Made by a program: the position numbers and the translations under genes. Below are positions 44,834-54,293 of a stretch of 64,000 bases of DNA, piece by piece. Source of the DNA: Afifella sp. IM 167 (lineage in GTDB: Bacteria > Pseudomonadota > Alphaproteobacteria > Rhizobiales > Afifellaceae); assembly GCF_020144925.1 (NCBI RefSeq), contig NZ_NSLC01000006.1:1-64000 (forward strand). The letters run 5' to 3'. The stretch's first letter is position 1. Each line of letters begins with the position of its first letter. Below the pieces are notes generated by a model that did not search any database, was not told where the DNA came from, and saw only the letters and a list, made by a program, of their open reading frames with translations.

Positions 44834-45169
44834 ATGACCTTCCCCACCGCACGGACGCCGCCCGGAGATTGCCACGTTATGGAAGAGGTGCGGAGCGAGA
44901 TCGACCGGCTGGACCGGATTCTCGTCACGCTCCTGGCCGAGCGTCAGCGCTATATCGAGGCGGCCGGGCGCATCAAGCCGCGCGCCCAGGAGGTTCGCCT
45001 GCCGTGGCGGATCGAGGAGGTGGTCGCAAAGGTCCTGGCGGAGGCGGAAGAGCAGGGGCTCTCACAGCGCATCGCAGAGCCCGTCTGGCGCGAGCTGATC
45101 GAGCGCTGCATCGACCACGAAGAGGAAATCTGGGCGCTGCGGCACGCCGATGCCGAAAAGGCCGGATAG
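44834..45169 (+). CDS. Chorismate mutase, AroQ type
   Basis: A 111-residue all-helical mutase converting chorismate to prephenate. The pattern EVRSEIDRLDRILVTLLAER, RYIEAAGRIKPRA, VRLPWRIEEVV and WRELIERCIDHEE fits the AroQ-gamma/PchB-like group. The active-site Arg and Lys are seen in LLAER and GRIKPR. It stands alone, without prephenate dehydratase, so it may serve tyrosine/phenylalanine synthesis or be an isochorismate pyruvate lyase relative. The 251 bases before it hold nothing recognisable. Confidence 0.85.
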   Translation: MTFPTARTPPGDCHVMEEVRSEIDRLDRILVTLLAERQRYIEAAGRIKPRAQEVRLPWRIEEVVAKVLAEAEEQGLSQRIAEPVWRELIERCIDHEEEIWALRHADAEKAG

Positions 45170-45174
45170 CGGCA

Positions 45175-45693
45175 TCAATCGGCCCTGCCGGCCCGGAAAC
45201 TGTCTTCCATGCGTTCGATCATCGGCGCGTAGAAGGGCTTGCGCGCCTTCGGGAACTCCATGCCGAAGCCAGAGATGACGCCGCCGCGGAAGAAGTATTT
45301 CTCGTAGAAGATGGTATCGCCGCGAAAGCCGGAGAGAACGAGCCAGGAATTTCCCCGCGGGCTGTAGGTGACGTTGCGATAGCCCTTGCCGCCGGTGAGC
45401 CGTGCTTCCAGGGAGGCCGGCGTCTCGTCCATCGTGTTGTGGAAGGAATAGACCTCCATCGCCGCGTCGGCGGCGTTGAAGCGCCGCCCGTCGCCGTTTT
45501 CCGGCGGCGGCGTTGGCGTGAAGACGGAGGCCGGGAAGTCGACCCGCGTGCCGTAGCGCGCATTCACATAGGTCTGCCAGCCTCCTGCGGCCGGCACGAA
45601 ATCGTCGGCGAGCGCCGGCACAGCCATGAGCGAAAGGGCGATCGCGATGAGCGCTCCCGCGCGCGCGAGCAGTGCTTTGGGACCTTTGGCCAT
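45175..45693 (-). CDS. Exported protein of unknown function
   Basis: A 172-residue protein from MAKGPKALLARAGALIAIAL, a signal peptide cut after ALA. Mature part: WQTYVNARYGTRVDFPASVF, FNAADAAMEVYSFHN, YRNVTYSPRGNSWLVLSGFR and a FYEKYFF...FGMEFPKARKPFY end. This pattern recurs in uncharacterised alphaproteobacterial periplasmic proteins. No enzyme motif is visible. Convergent with the chorismate mutase gene (5-base gap) and divergent from the DUF1194 gene. Confidence 0.65.
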   Translation of the reverse strand: MAKGPKALLARAGALIAIALSLMAVPALADDFVPAAGGWQTYVNARYGTRVDFPASVFTPTPPPENGDGRRFNAADAAMEVYSFHNTMDETPASLEARLTGGKGYRNVTYSPRGNSWLVLSGFRGDTIFYEKYFFRGGVISGFGMEFPKARKPFYAPMIERMEDSFRAGRAD

Positions 45694-45827
45694 TCTTCTC
45701 CTCCGTCCTGTCCTTCTCGGCGAACGCGCCGCGGCGCCCTTACGTTGCATGCCGCGTGGAGGCGGCCGCCAAGGCGCATCCGGCAAATGTGATTGGACAG
45801 GCGCGGCGGAAGCGCGAAGCTTTCCCC

Positions 45828-46655
45828 ATGCGGCGGTCTGGCGCTCCGAGCCTCCTTTCTGCGCTTCTTGCGCCGCTCCTTCTTTTTGCCGCCGCCAGCC
45901 GCGCCGGGGCCGAAGAGGTCACGGTCGATCTGGAACTCGTCCTCGCCGTCGACGTCTCCTGGTCGATGGACCCGGAGGAGCAGGCCTTCCAGCGCGCCGG
46001 CTACGAGAACGCCTTTCGCGATCCGGCGGTGATCGAGGCGATCCGCTCCGGCGGATGGGGCCGCATCGCCGTCACCTATGTCGAATGGGCGGGCGACCAG
46101 CTGCAGCAGGTCATCGTTCCCTGGACGCTGGTGGAGGACGAGGCGAGCGCGGCCGCATTCGCCGACCGGCTCGGCGCGACGACGAGCGGCAGGCTGCGCC
46201 GCACCTCGATTTCGGGCGCCCTCGGCTTTGCCGAAAGGAGCTTCGAGGATAACGGCTTTGCCGGGCTCCGCCGCGTCGTCGACGTCTCCGGCGACGGGGC
46301 CAACAACCAGGGCCTGCCGGTGACGGTGGAGCGCGACCGTCTCGTTGCCTCCGGCATCATCGTCAACGGCCTTCCGGTGATGCTGAAAGGTCCCGATCCC
46401 GGCGGCTTCATGTCGATCCCCAACCTCGATATCTACTACGAGGATTGCGTCATCGGCGGCACCGGCGCCTTCGCCCTGCCGGTGAAGCATGTCGCCGAAT
46501 TCGCCACGGCGATCCGCCAGAAGCTGCTTCTGGAGATCGCCGAATACGCGCCCGCGGTGAACCCGCTTGTCAGGGCGCAGGGCGAGCCGCGCGTCGACTG
46601 CATGGTCGGCGAGAAGATGTGGATGCGCTGGCGCCGCCTCAACGACGATTTCTGA
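45828..46655 (+). CDS. DUF1194 exported von Willebrand A-type protein
   Basis: A 275-residue protein with signal peptide (LLSALLAPLLLFAAASRAGA). The mature protein begins with a VWA metal-ion site, LAVDVSWSMDPEEQ, with Asp42, Ser44 and Ser46 (DxSxS). VVDVSGDGANNQG follows later. This is the DUF1194 family, found in the alphaproteobacterial periplasm and thought to mediate protein contacts. RVDCMVGEKMWMRWRRLNDD closes the family domain. Shares a 134-base promoter region with the divergent gene at 45693. Confidence 0.88.
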   Translation: MRRSGAPSLLSALLAPLLLFAAASRAGAEEVTVDLELVLAVDVSWSMDPEEQAFQRAGYENAFRDPAVIEAIRSGGWGRIAVTYVEWAGDQLQQVIVPWTLVEDEASAAAFADRLGATTSGRLRRTSISGALGFAERSFEDNGFAGLRRVVDVSGDGANNQGLPVTVERDRLVASGIIVNGLPVMLKGPDPGGFMSIPNLDIYYEDCVIGGTGAFALPVKHVAEFATAIRQKLLLEIAEYAPAVNPLVRAQGEPRVDCMVGEKMWMRWRRLNDDF

Positions 46656-46733
46656 TCGCTGCCCGTACGGCTTCGCCGCCCGCGCGAGGCGGACGGCGGA
46701 GTTCTTTTGGTGCGCCCTTGAGGGCGGCGCCCC

Positions 46734-48149
46734 TCAGGCCGGCGCGATGTTCTGGTTGGCGCGGAAGATGTTGTCGGGATCCACGCTGCGCTTGATCTCG
46801 GCGAGCCTTTGATAGTTGGGCCCGTAGGCCTTCTCGATCCTGTCCGCCTCGTCCTCCGGCATGAAGTTCACATAGGCGCTGCCGAGCGCATGCGGGGCGG
46901 CTGCCCGGAAAAGGTCTCGCGCCCAGCCGATGCAGGCGGAATCGTCTTCCGCCTCGCGCCAGCGGGTATGCACGTTCATGACGAAATGCGCCTGGCGCTG
47001 CGGATAGGCGGTGGCATCCGCGGGAATGCGGCTCATCGCGCCGCCGACATGGGCGAGGAACACCTCGCATTCGGGGCTGGGAAGCTGTCGCACCGCCTCC
47101 AGCAGCGTGTCGATGAGCTCGGGGTCGAGCCGCTCGAAATCGTGCGTCTTCCAGTAATTGCGGGCGCCCGGCGTCAGAAGCGGATCGAAGGCCGCCTGCC
47201 AGCCCACGAAGGGATGCGGGGAGACGACATCGACGATCGGTGTTCCGAGCCCGCGCAATGCCGCCGTCGCCTTCTCGCCTTCCTCCATGTCGCCGGTCCA
47301 GATCATGGCGAGGATCAGGACTTCGCGGCCGTGCCATTCCGGCGGAATGAAGGGGAGCGGCGGGGCCTTGCGCATCACCGCCCAGCAGGTGAGCTCGTCG
47401 GCGGCTTCGGCGAGCAGAGGCTGGTAGCGCGTGAGGATGTCCCTGGCGTCCTCGAAGGGATGCACGACGAGGCCGGAGAGCACCTGCGGCCCGACCGGAT
47501 GCAGACGGAACTCGAAATTCGTGACCACGCCAAAATTGCCCCCGCCGCCGCGAAGCGCCCAGAAGAGATCGGGGTTTTCGTGCCGGCTCGCGCGCACAAG
47601 ACGCCCGTCGGCAAGGACGACGTCGGCCGAGATCAGGTTGTCGATGGTCATGCCGAATTTGCGCGTCAGCCAGCCGAAGCCACCGCCGAGCGTCAGGCCG
47701 GCGATGCCGGTGGTGGAGTTGATGCCGGTCGGCACGGCGAGCCCGAAGGCCTGCGTCTCGCGGTCCACATCGGCGAGCGTGGCGCCCGGCCCGACATCGG
47801 CGCAGCGGTTCTGCTCGACCACCCGCACCCAGCGCATCGGCGAGAGGTCGATCTGCAGGCCGCCGTCGCAGACGGCGCTGCCGGCGATGTTGTGTCCGCC
47901 GCCGCGTATGGCGAGCGCAAGGCCATGCCGGCGCGCAAAGTCGACGGCCTGGATGACGTCGGAGGCCCCCGCGCAGCGCACGACGAGACCGGGCCGGCGA
48001 TCGATCATCGCGTTCCAGATGGTGCGTGCCTCCTCGTATCCGTCGTCGTCCGGCAGGCAGGCGGAGCCGCGCAGAGCTGCCCGGAGTGTCTCGAGCTCCT
48101 GCGGCGGAATGGCGGGGTCGCCGCTTGTGGCAAAGCTGATCTCGTTCAT
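46734..48149 (-). CDS. FAD-linked oxidase with BBE domain
   Basis: A 471-residue flavoprotein of the berberine-bridge enzyme/6-hydroxynicotine oxidase group. The FAD_binding_4 domain has LAIRGGGHNIAG, where His86 is the usual covalent flavin residue. GIAGLTLGGGFGWLTRKFG lacks the cysteine needed for bicovalent attachment. The C-terminal BBE motif is YVNFM...YGPNYQRLAEIKRSVDP-DNIFRANQNI. It oxidises alcohols, sugars or amines; the substrate is unknown. Divergent from the HxlR regulator gene, which probably controls it. Confidence 0.9.
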   Translation of the reverse strand: MNEISFATSGDPAIPPQELETLRAALRGSACLPDDDGYEEARTIWNAMIDRRPGLVVRCAGASDVIQAVDFARRHGLALAIRGGGHNIAGSAVCDGGLQIDLSPMRWVRVVEQNRCADVGPGATLADVDRETQAFGLAVPTGINSTTGIAGLTLGGGFGWLTRKFGMTIDNLISADVVLADGRLVRASRHENPDLFWALRGGGGNFGVVTNFEFRLHPVGPQVLSGLVVHPFEDARDILTRYQPLLAEAADELTCWAVMRKAPPLPFIPPEWHGREVLILAMIWTGDMEEGEKATAALRGLGTPIVDVVSPHPFVGWQAAFDPLLTPGARNYWKTHDFERLDPELIDTLLEAVRQLPSPECEVFLAHVGGAMSRIPADATAYPQRQAHFVMNVHTRWREAEDDSACIGWARDLFRAAAPHALGSAYVNFMPEDEADRIEKAYGPNYQRLAEIKRSVDPDNIFRANQNIAPA

Positions 48150-48278
48150 TCTGCTTCTCCCTGTGCGACCCGAAAGCTGCCGGACGTGGCTGCCGGCCTC
48201 TCGGCGTCGTCTCAAGCAGATCGGAGCGCTGAAGAAAGAACAAGTTCAGGAAATGGACCGCTATTCGTTGATGCCGAA

Positions 48279-48291
48279 ATTGTTTTACAAT
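48279..48291. promoter_or_regulatory. Candidate HxlR operator
   Basis: ATTGT-TTT-ACAAT is a perfect palindrome in an AT-rich stretch of the 167-base divergent region, 25 bases before the HxlR start. A looser GAAC-AA-GTTC lies at 48238-48247. Confidence 0.45.
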
Positions 48292-48316
48292 CGCCCTCCA
48301 GCGCGAAAACAGGGAG

Positions 48317-49018
48317 ATGGCTATGAGCGGCAGCCAAAGCTACGGTCAGTTCTGCCCGGTCGCCATGGCGACGGAGATCGTCTGCACCCGCTGGACGCCG
48401 CTGATCCTGCGGGAACTTCTCGCTGGCAGCCGGCGGTTCAACGATCTTCGCAAGGGTCTCCCGCGCATGTCTCCGACGCTTCTGTCAAAGCGGCTGAAGG
48501 ACCTGGAAACCGCCGGAATCGTCGAGCGCATTCGCGGCGATGACGGCGGCTGGCACTATGGCCTGACCTCCGCCGGCGAGGAACTGAAGCCGGTCGTCTT
48601 CGGGCTCGGCGTCTGGGGCCAGCGCTGGGTGGAGGCGCAGACTTCCCTCAAGAACCTCGATCCCTCCCTCCTCATGTGGGACATGCGGCGCAACCTCGAT
48701 CCGACGCCCATGCCGGCGGGGAGGGCGGTGATACAGATTCTGTATCCCGAGCTTCCGAGGGCGCGGCGCTCCTGGTGGCTGATCGTGGAGGGGCAGGAGG
48801 TGGATCTGTGCTCGGTCGATCCGGGCTTCGAGGTCGACCTGCATGTCGTTTCGGACCTGCGCACCATGACGTCGATCTGGATGGGCATCAGCACGGTGAG
48901 CGCGGAGACCGCCTCGGGTGGGCTGAAGCTCGTCGGCGACGTCGCCCTGCGGGATTCCATGCAGCAATGGCTCGGCCTCAGCCCGTTCGCGGGCGAGGAA
49001 AAGCGCGTCGGCGCCTGA
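48317..49018 (+). CDS. HxlR-family transcriptional regulator with C-terminal sensor domain
   Basis: A 233-residue protein. Residues 10-110 are an HxlR winged helix (CPVAMATEIVCTRWTPLILR, LRKGLPRMSPTLLSKRLKDL). The extra 110 C-terminal residues (VIQILYPELPRARRSWWLIV, VDLHVVSDLRTMTSIWMG) resemble an SCP2/sterol-binding-like module seen in longer HxlR members. It may sense a hydrophobic ligand and control the divergent flavin oxidase. It ends eight bases before the convergent AraC gene. Confidence 0.88.
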   Translation: MAMSGSQSYGQFCPVAMATEIVCTRWTPLILRELLAGSRRFNDLRKGLPRMSPTLLSKRLKDLETAGIVERIRGDDGGWHYGLTSAGEELKPVVFGLGVWGQRWVEAQTSLKNLDPSLLMWDMRRNLDPTPMPAGRAVIQILYPELPRARRSWWLIVEGQEVDLCSVDPGFEVDLHVVSDLRTMTSIWMGISTVSAETASGGLKLVGDVALRDSMQQWLGLSPFAGEEKRVGA

Positions 49019-49026
49019 GGCGGGAT

Positions 49027-50115
49027 TCAGGCGAGCAGCCGCTCGCGTCCCTGTCGCTCCTGCTGCGGCGATCTTCCGTAGAGCTCGCGGTAGCATTTGG
49101 AAAAATGCGAGGCGGAGACGAAGCCGCAGGCGACCGCCACTTCCACGATCGGCACGTCGGACTGGATGAGCAGGTGCCGCGCCCGGTCGAGCCGGATTTC
49201 CAGATAGTAGCGCGCCGGCGAGCGGCCGAGATTGCGCCGGAAGAGACGCTCGATCTGTCGGCGGGAAAGACCCGCATAGCGGGCGATGTCGAGCAGCGAG
49301 AGCGGCTCGGCGATATTGGCTTCCATCAGTTCGATGATGAAGAGGAGCTTGGAGTTCTGCAGGCCGAGCCGGGCCCTGAGCGGCAGGCGCTGGCGGTCCT
49401 GCGAGGAGCGCATGCGGTCGGTCAGCGCCTGTTCGCAGACCTTGGTGACGGTGGCGTCGTCGAGATCCTCGCCGATGCGGTGGAGCATCATGTCGAGCGC
49501 CGCCGTGCCGCCGGCGCAGGTGTAGATCGAGCCGTCCACCTCGAAGAGGTCGGCATAGACCTCCGCTTCCGGAAAGCGCTCCGAAAAGGCCGGCAGCGAT
49601 TCCCAGTGGATGGCGCAGCGCTTGCCGTCGAGCAGGCCGGCATCCGCGAGCACCCAGGCGCCGGTGTCGAGCGCGCCGACCCCGGCACCCTGGCGGTAGA
49701 GCGTGCCGAGCCAGGTGTTGAGCTCGCGCGAATGAAAGCGCTCCACGCCGAGCGAGCCGCAGACGAAGACGAAATCGGGCCGCTCGCCGGTGCGCGCCCG
49801 CTCCTTGGCTTCCTTCAACGCCATGTCGGGCAGGACGGATATGCCGTTGGAGGCGCGGGCCGGCTCGCCATCGAGCGAGACGAGGCTCCAGCGATAGCAG
49901 TCGCGCCCGCCCATGCGATTGGCGATCCGGAGCGGCTCCACGGCCATGGAGAAGGCGAGCATGGTGAAGTTCGGCAGGAGCACAAAGGAGTAGTGCTTCA
50001 CCCTGGCGGGGGAAGTGACGGCCTTCTGGGGCTTCTCCCTCACATCCTGCAAGCGCGTCTCCAGTCCCCGTTTCGGTTCCTGCTTCCGCCGTGTCGCAAA
50101 CGGGCCATTTGGCAC
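49027..50115 (-). CDS. GlxA-type AraC-family regulator (GbdR/SouR-like)
   Basis: A 362-residue regulator. Residues 40-220 are a DJ-1/PfpI class I amidotransferase-like sensor domain (FVLLPNFTMLAFSMAVEPLR, DTGAWVLADAGLLDGKRCAI). Residues 250-345 form the AraC double helix-turn-helix (EPLSLLDIARYAGLSRRQIE and VACGFVSASHFSKCYRELYG). The layout and C-terminal motif resemble GbdR/SouR, regulators of glycine betaine, dimethylglycine and sarcosine use in pseudomonads. It is divergent from fhs across 115 bases and lies between the dimethylglycine dehydrogenase-like and sox genes, which supports a role in methylamine-type one-carbon control. Confidence 0.85.
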   Translation of the reverse strand: MPNGPFATRRKQEPKRGLETRLQDVREKPQKAVTSPARVKHYSFVLLPNFTMLAFSMAVEPLRIANRMGGRDCYRWSLVSLDGEPARASNGISVLPDMALKEAKERARTGERPDFVFVCGSLGVERFHSRELNTWLGTLYRQGAGVGALDTGAWVLADAGLLDGKRCAIHWESLPAFSERFPEAEVYADLFEVDGSIYTCAGGTAALDMMLHRIGEDLDDATVTKVCEQALTDRMRSSQDRQRLPLRARLGLQNSKLLFIIELMEANIAEPLSLLDIARYAGLSRRQIERLFRRNLGRSPARYYLEIRLDRARHLLIQSDVPIVEVAVACGFVSASHFSKCYRELYGRSPQQERQGRERLLA

Positions 50116-50230
50116 GATTCAAAGACGCTAGTTGTTCTCACGGTCCGACACAATGCCGACGAGAGCTCTCTTGCGGGCAGGCGTGCCCGGGGCGATGACG
50201 CACGAAGCAAGACAAAAACAGGGGAGGACC

Positions 50231-51910
50231 ATGGCGGAGCCCAAAAGCGACATCGAGATTGCGCGCGCCGCGCTGAAGAAGCCGATCTGGGAGATAGGTG
50301 AGGGGCTCGGCATCCCCGGCGAGTTCCTGGAGCCCTACGGCAGCGACAAGGCCAAGATCTCCGGCGCCTATATCGAGAGCCTGAAGGACCGCCCGGACGG
50401 CAAGCTCATTCTCGTCACGGCGATCAACCCGACGCCGGCGGGCGAGGGCAAGACGACGACCACCGTCGGGCTCGGCGACGGGCTGAACCGGATCGGCAGG
50501 AAGACGGCGATCTGCTTGCGCGAGCCCTCGCTCGGCCCGTGCTTCGGGGTGAAGGGCGGGGCGGCCGGCGGCGGCTATGCGCAGGTCGTGCCGATGGAGG
50601 ACATCAACCTCCATTTCACCGGCGATTTCCACGCCATCACCTCCGCCCACAATCTCCTGTCGGCGATGATCGACAACCACATCTACTGGGGCAACGAGCT
50701 CGGCCTCGACCAGCGCCGCATCACCTGGCGACGGGTGATGGACATGAACGACCGGGCGCTGCGCCATGTCGTCGTCTCGCTCGGCGGCGTCGCCAACGGC
50801 TTTCCGCGCGAGGGCGGCTTCGACATCACCGTCGCCTCCGAGGTGATGGCGATCCTGTGTCTTTCGAAGGACCTGAAGGATCTGGAGCGCCGGCTCGGCG
50901 ACATCATCGTCGGCTACAGGCGCGACCGCACGGCCGTGACGGCGCGGGACCTGAAGGCCGATGGGGCGATGGCGGTGCTGCTGCAGCAGGCGATGAAGCC
51001 GAACCTCGTCCAGACGCTGGAGAACAATCCGGCCTTCGTCCATGGCGGGCCCTTCGCCAACATCGCCCATGGCTGCAATTCGGTGGTGGCGACGAAAACG
51101 GCGCTGAAGCTCGCCGACTACGTAGTCACCGAAGCCGGTTTCGGGGCTGATCTCGGCGCCGAGAAATTCTTCGACATCAAGTGCCGCAAGGCCGGGCTGA
51201 AGCCCGCGGCGGTGGTCGTCGTCGCCACCATCCGGGCGCTGAAGATGAACGGGGGCGTCGCCAAGGACGAGCTGTCACGCGAGAACGTCGCGGCCGTGGA
51301 GAAGGGCTGCGCCAATCTCGGCCGGCATGTGGAGAACGTGAAGCAGTTCGGCGTGCCGGCCGTGGTTGCCATCAACCATTTCACGGCCGACACCGAGGCC
51401 GAGATCAGGGCGGTTCAGGACTATGTCGCCTCGCTCGGCGCGAAGGCGATCCTCGCCCGCCACTGGGCCGAGGGTTCGGCCGGCGTCACCGAGCTTGCCG
51501 AGGAAGTCGCGCGCATCGCCGATTCCGGCACGGCGCAGTTCTCCCCGCTCTATGGGGACGACATGCCCCTGTTCGAGAAGATCGACACGGTGGTCAAGCG
51601 CATCTACCGCGGCTCGGAGGCGATTGCCGACAAGACGGTGCGCGACGAACTGCGCAAATGGGAAGCGGACGGTTTCGGCAAGCTGCCGGTCTGCATGGCG
51701 AAGACGCAGTATTCCTTCTCCACCGACCCGAACCTTCGGGGCGCGCCGACCGGCCACACCGTGCCGGTGCGCGAAGTGCGGCTTTCCGCCGGCGCGGGCT
51801 TTGTCGTCGCCATCTGCGGAGAGATCATGACCATGCCGGGCCTGCCCAAGGTGCCGTCGTCGGAGAAGATCCGCCTGAACGACGAGGGGTTGATCGAAGG
51901 CTTGTTCTGA
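50231..51910 (+). CDS. fhs: Formate--tetrahydrofolate ligase
   Basis: A 559-residue enzyme that joins formate to THF with ATP, or in reverse releases formate and ATP from formyl-THF. Start [20 protein letters not shown] has AGGGGAGGA upstream. The P-loop is [14 protein letters not shown] at residues 67-80. [40 protein letters not shown] and the C-terminal [14 protein letters not shown] are strongly conserved family blocks. With FolD and the formate dehydrogenase it completes a THF-linked route from methyl groups to CO2. Confidence 0.96.
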   Translation: MAEPKSDIEIARAALKKPIWEIGEGLGIPGEFLEPYGSDKAKISGAYIESLKDRPDGKLILVTAINPTPAGEGKTTTTVGLGDGLNRIGRKTAICLREPSLGPCFGVKGGAAGGGYAQVVPMEDINLHFTGDFHAITSAHNLLSAMIDNHIYWGNELGLDQRRITWRRVMDMNDRALRHVVVSLGGVANGFPREGGFDITVASEVMAILCLSKDLKDLERRLGDIIVGYRRDRTAVTARDLKADGAMAVLLQQAMKPNLVQTLENNPAFVHGGPFANIAHGCNSVVATKTALKLADYVVTEAGFGADLGAEKFFDIKCRKAGLKPAAVVVVATIRALKMNGGVAKDELSRENVAAVEKGCANLGRHVENVKQFGVPAVVAINHFTADTEAEIRAVQDYVASLGAKAILARHWAEGSAGVTELAEEVARIADSGTAQFSPLYGDDMPLFEKIDTVVKRIYRGSEAIADKTVRDELRKWEADGFGKLPVCMAKTQYSFSTDPNLRGAPTGHTVPVREVRLSAGAGFVVAICGEIMTMPGLPKVPSSEKIRLNDEGLIEGLF

Positions 51911-51984
51911 CGCTGCGATCGGTTCTACTTGGCCGAACGACAAGTTCGGCAGATGACCGGAACGCAAACAGGGCAGGAGACGGC

Positions 51985-52743
51985 ATGGCGGAAACGGCGA
52001 AGATCGCGCTCGTCACGGGCGGGGGCACGGGCATCGGGCGAGCGGCGGCGGAAGCGCTTCTCGGCGCCGGCTGGAAGGTGGTCGTCACCGGCCGCCATCA
52101 GGAGACGCTCGACGAGACGCTGAAAGGGGCGCAGGCGGGCGCGGAGAACGGTCTGGCGATCGTCGCCGACGTCGCCGACCCGGATGCGGTCGACGCGCTC
52201 TTTGCAGAGACCGAGAAGCGCTTCGGCCGGCTCGACCTTCTCTTCAACAACGCCGGTACCGGTTCGCCGGCCACGACGATCGACGAGATTCCGGTGGAGA
52301 CCTTCAAGCGGGTGATCGACGTCAACGTGACCGGCGCGTTCCTGTGCGCCCGCGCCGCCTTTGCGCTGATGCGCCGGCAGAAGCCGCAGGGCGGGCGCAT
52401 CATCAACAACGGCTCCATCTCCGCCCATGCGCCGCGCGTCGGCTCCGTGCCCTACACGACCTCAAAGCATGCCGTCTCGGGACTGACCAAGGCGCTGGCG
52501 CTCGACGGGCGGCCCTTTCAGATCGCCTGCGGCCAGATCGACATCGGCAATGCGGCGACGGCGCTGGCCGAGAAGATGACCAGGGGCGTGCCGCAGGCGA
52601 GCGGTCATGTCATGGCCGAGCCGGTGATGGCGCCCGAGGAGGTCGGAGCGGCGGTGCTGCACATGGCCTCGCTGCCGCTCTCCACCAACATTCTTTCCAT
52701 GACCATCATGGCGACGAACATGCCGTTCGTGGGCAGGGGCTGA
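51985..52743 (+). CDS. Short-chain dehydrogenase/reductase
   Basis: A 252-residue SDR. NAD(P)-binding TGGGTGIGRAAAEALL is at the N-terminus, LFNNAGTGSPA in the middle, and the catalytic triad lies in IINNGSISAHAPRVGSVPYTTSKHAV (Ser, Tyr, Lys, shown here in part). GQIDIGNAATALAEKM follows. Broad-specificity family; substrate unknown. It starts 74 bases after fhs and may share its transcript. Confidence 0.88.
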   Translation: MAETAKIALVTGGGTGIGRAAAEALLGAGWKVVVTGRHQETLDETLKGAQAGAENGLAIVADVADPDAVDALFAETEKRFGRLDLLFNNAGTGSPATTIDEIPVETFKRVIDVNVTGAFLCARAAFALMRRQKPQGGRIINNGSISAHAPRVGSVPYTTSKHAVSGLTKALALDGRPFQIACGQIDIGNAATALAEKMTRGVPQASGHVMAEPVMAPEEVGAAVLHMASLPLSTNILSMTIMATNMPFVGRG

Positions 52744-52746
52744 GGC

Positions 52747-54288
52747 CTACTCCATCGCCACGTTCGGCCCGCCCGCCCGCGCCGGCTTGCGCATGAAGAG
52801 GAGCAGGGGGATGACCGCCAGCGTGATGATCATCATCAGCTTGAAGTCGTCGATATAGCCGATCATCGCCGCCTGGCGCTGGACCTCCTGGCTGAGGACG
52901 GCAAGCGCCGTCTCCTGGCTGACGCCGAGCGACTTGGCCGCGTCGGAGACCATCGGATTGAAGGGGGTGATCCGCTCTACCAGCTCGGCGTGGTTGATCT
53001 GCAGGTTGTGGGCGAGCACGGTCGTGACGATCGAGATGCCGACCGACGAGCCGATGTTCCTCAGGAGGCTGAACAGGCTCGTTCCGTCGGTGCGGTAGCG
53101 CGGCGCCAGCGTCGCGAATGCGACGGTCGACAGGGGCACCATGACGAAGCCGAGGCCGAGGCCCTGCACGACGCCGCTCATGATGATGAGCGAATTGTCC
53201 ATCTGCGGCGTGAAGCAGGTCATCTGGTAGAGGGACAGCGCCGCCAGCGACAGGCCGACGAAGATGAGGAGCCTCGGATCGAAGCGCTGCACCAGCCGGC
53301 CGACGAGGATCATGGAGATCATCGTGCCGACGCCGCGCGGCGCCATGACGAAGCCCGTCGTCACCACCGGATAGCCCATGATGTTCTGCAGCATCGGCGG
53401 CAGCAGCGCGAGCGCGGCCAGCAGGATCATGCCGATCATGAAGATCATGATCAGGCCGATGACGAGGTTGCGGTCCTTGAAGATCCGCAGGTCGAGGAAG
53501 GGATGTTCCACGCTTTTGGCGTGGATGATGAAGGCCCACAGCCCCGAGACGGTGAGGCCGAGCTCGATCCAGACCTCCTTGGAAGCGAACCATTCCACCT
53601 GCTCGCCGCGGTCGAGCAGCATCTGCAGGGAGCCGATCGCGAGCGCCAGGAGCGCGAAGCCGAGAAAGTCGAAGCCGCGCGTGCGCTGCTTCGCCTTCGG
53701 CAGAAACAGGACCATGCCGATGAGGGCGATGATGCCGATCGGCAGATTGACGAAGAAGACCCAGCGCCAGTTGAAGGTGTCCGTCAGCCAGCCGCCGAGC
53801 GTGGGGCCGATGATCGGGCCGATCATGATGCCCGCGCCCCAGATCGCCATTGCCTGGCCGTGCTTCTCGCGCGGATTGATGTCGAGGAGGACCGACTGGG
53901 AGAGGGGGACGAGGGCGGCGCCGCAGATGCCCTGCAGGATGCGGAAGATCACCATCATCTCCAGGCCCGTGGACATGCCGCAGAGCATGGAGGTGGCGGT
54001 GAAGCCGACGACAGATCCGATAAAGAGCTCGCGCGTGCCGAAGCGCTCGGCGAGCCAGCCGGTGACCGGCGTCATGATCGCGGCGGCGACGATATAGGAG
54101 GTGAGGACCCAGGTGACCTGGTCCTGCGTCGCCCCGAGGCTGCCGCGCATCGAGGGCAGCGCCACGTTTGCGATCGTCGTGTCGAGGATCTGCATGATCG
54201 TCGCCAGCATGATGAACACCGTCACCATGGGGCGATTGATCGCCTGCGGCGCCTCGCCGGCCGCCGGGCTTGCTGCGGCGTCGGACAT
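52747..54288 (-). CDS. emrB: EmrB-type multidrug MFS transporter (DHA2)
   Basis: A 513-residue drug:proton antiporter with about 14 membrane helices. TTIANVALPSMRGSLGATQD and TSYIVAAAIMTPVTGWLAER are the family N-terminal motifs, and GAGIMIGPIIGPTLGGWL the DHA2 motif C. LRNIGSSVGISIVTTVLAHN is typical of EmrB. Works with EmrA and an outer membrane TolC to expel hydrophobic compounds. Five bases behind emrA. Confidence 0.93.
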   Translation of the reverse strand: MSDAAASPAAGEAPQAINRPMVTVFIMLATIMQILDTTIANVALPSMRGSLGATQDQVTWVLTSYIVAAAIMTPVTGWLAERFGTRELFIGSVVGFTATSMLCGMSTGLEMMVIFRILQGICGAALVPLSQSVLLDINPREKHGQAMAIWGAGIMIGPIIGPTLGGWLTDTFNWRWVFFVNLPIGIIALIGMVLFLPKAKQRTRGFDFLGFALLALAIGSLQMLLDRGEQVEWFASKEVWIELGLTVSGLWAFIIHAKSVEHPFLDLRIFKDRNLVIGLIMIFMIGMILLAALALLPPMLQNIMGYPVVTTGFVMAPRGVGTMISMILVGRLVQRFDPRLLIFVGLSLAALSLYQMTCFTPQMDNSLIIMSGVVQGLGLGFVMVPLSTVAFATLAPRYRTDGTSLFSLLRNIGSSVGISIVTTVLAHNLQINHAELVERITPFNPMVSDAAKSLGVSQETALAVLSQEVQRQAAMIGYIDDFKLMMIITLAVIPLLLFMRKPARAGGPNVAME

Positions 54289-54293
54289 TGTCG

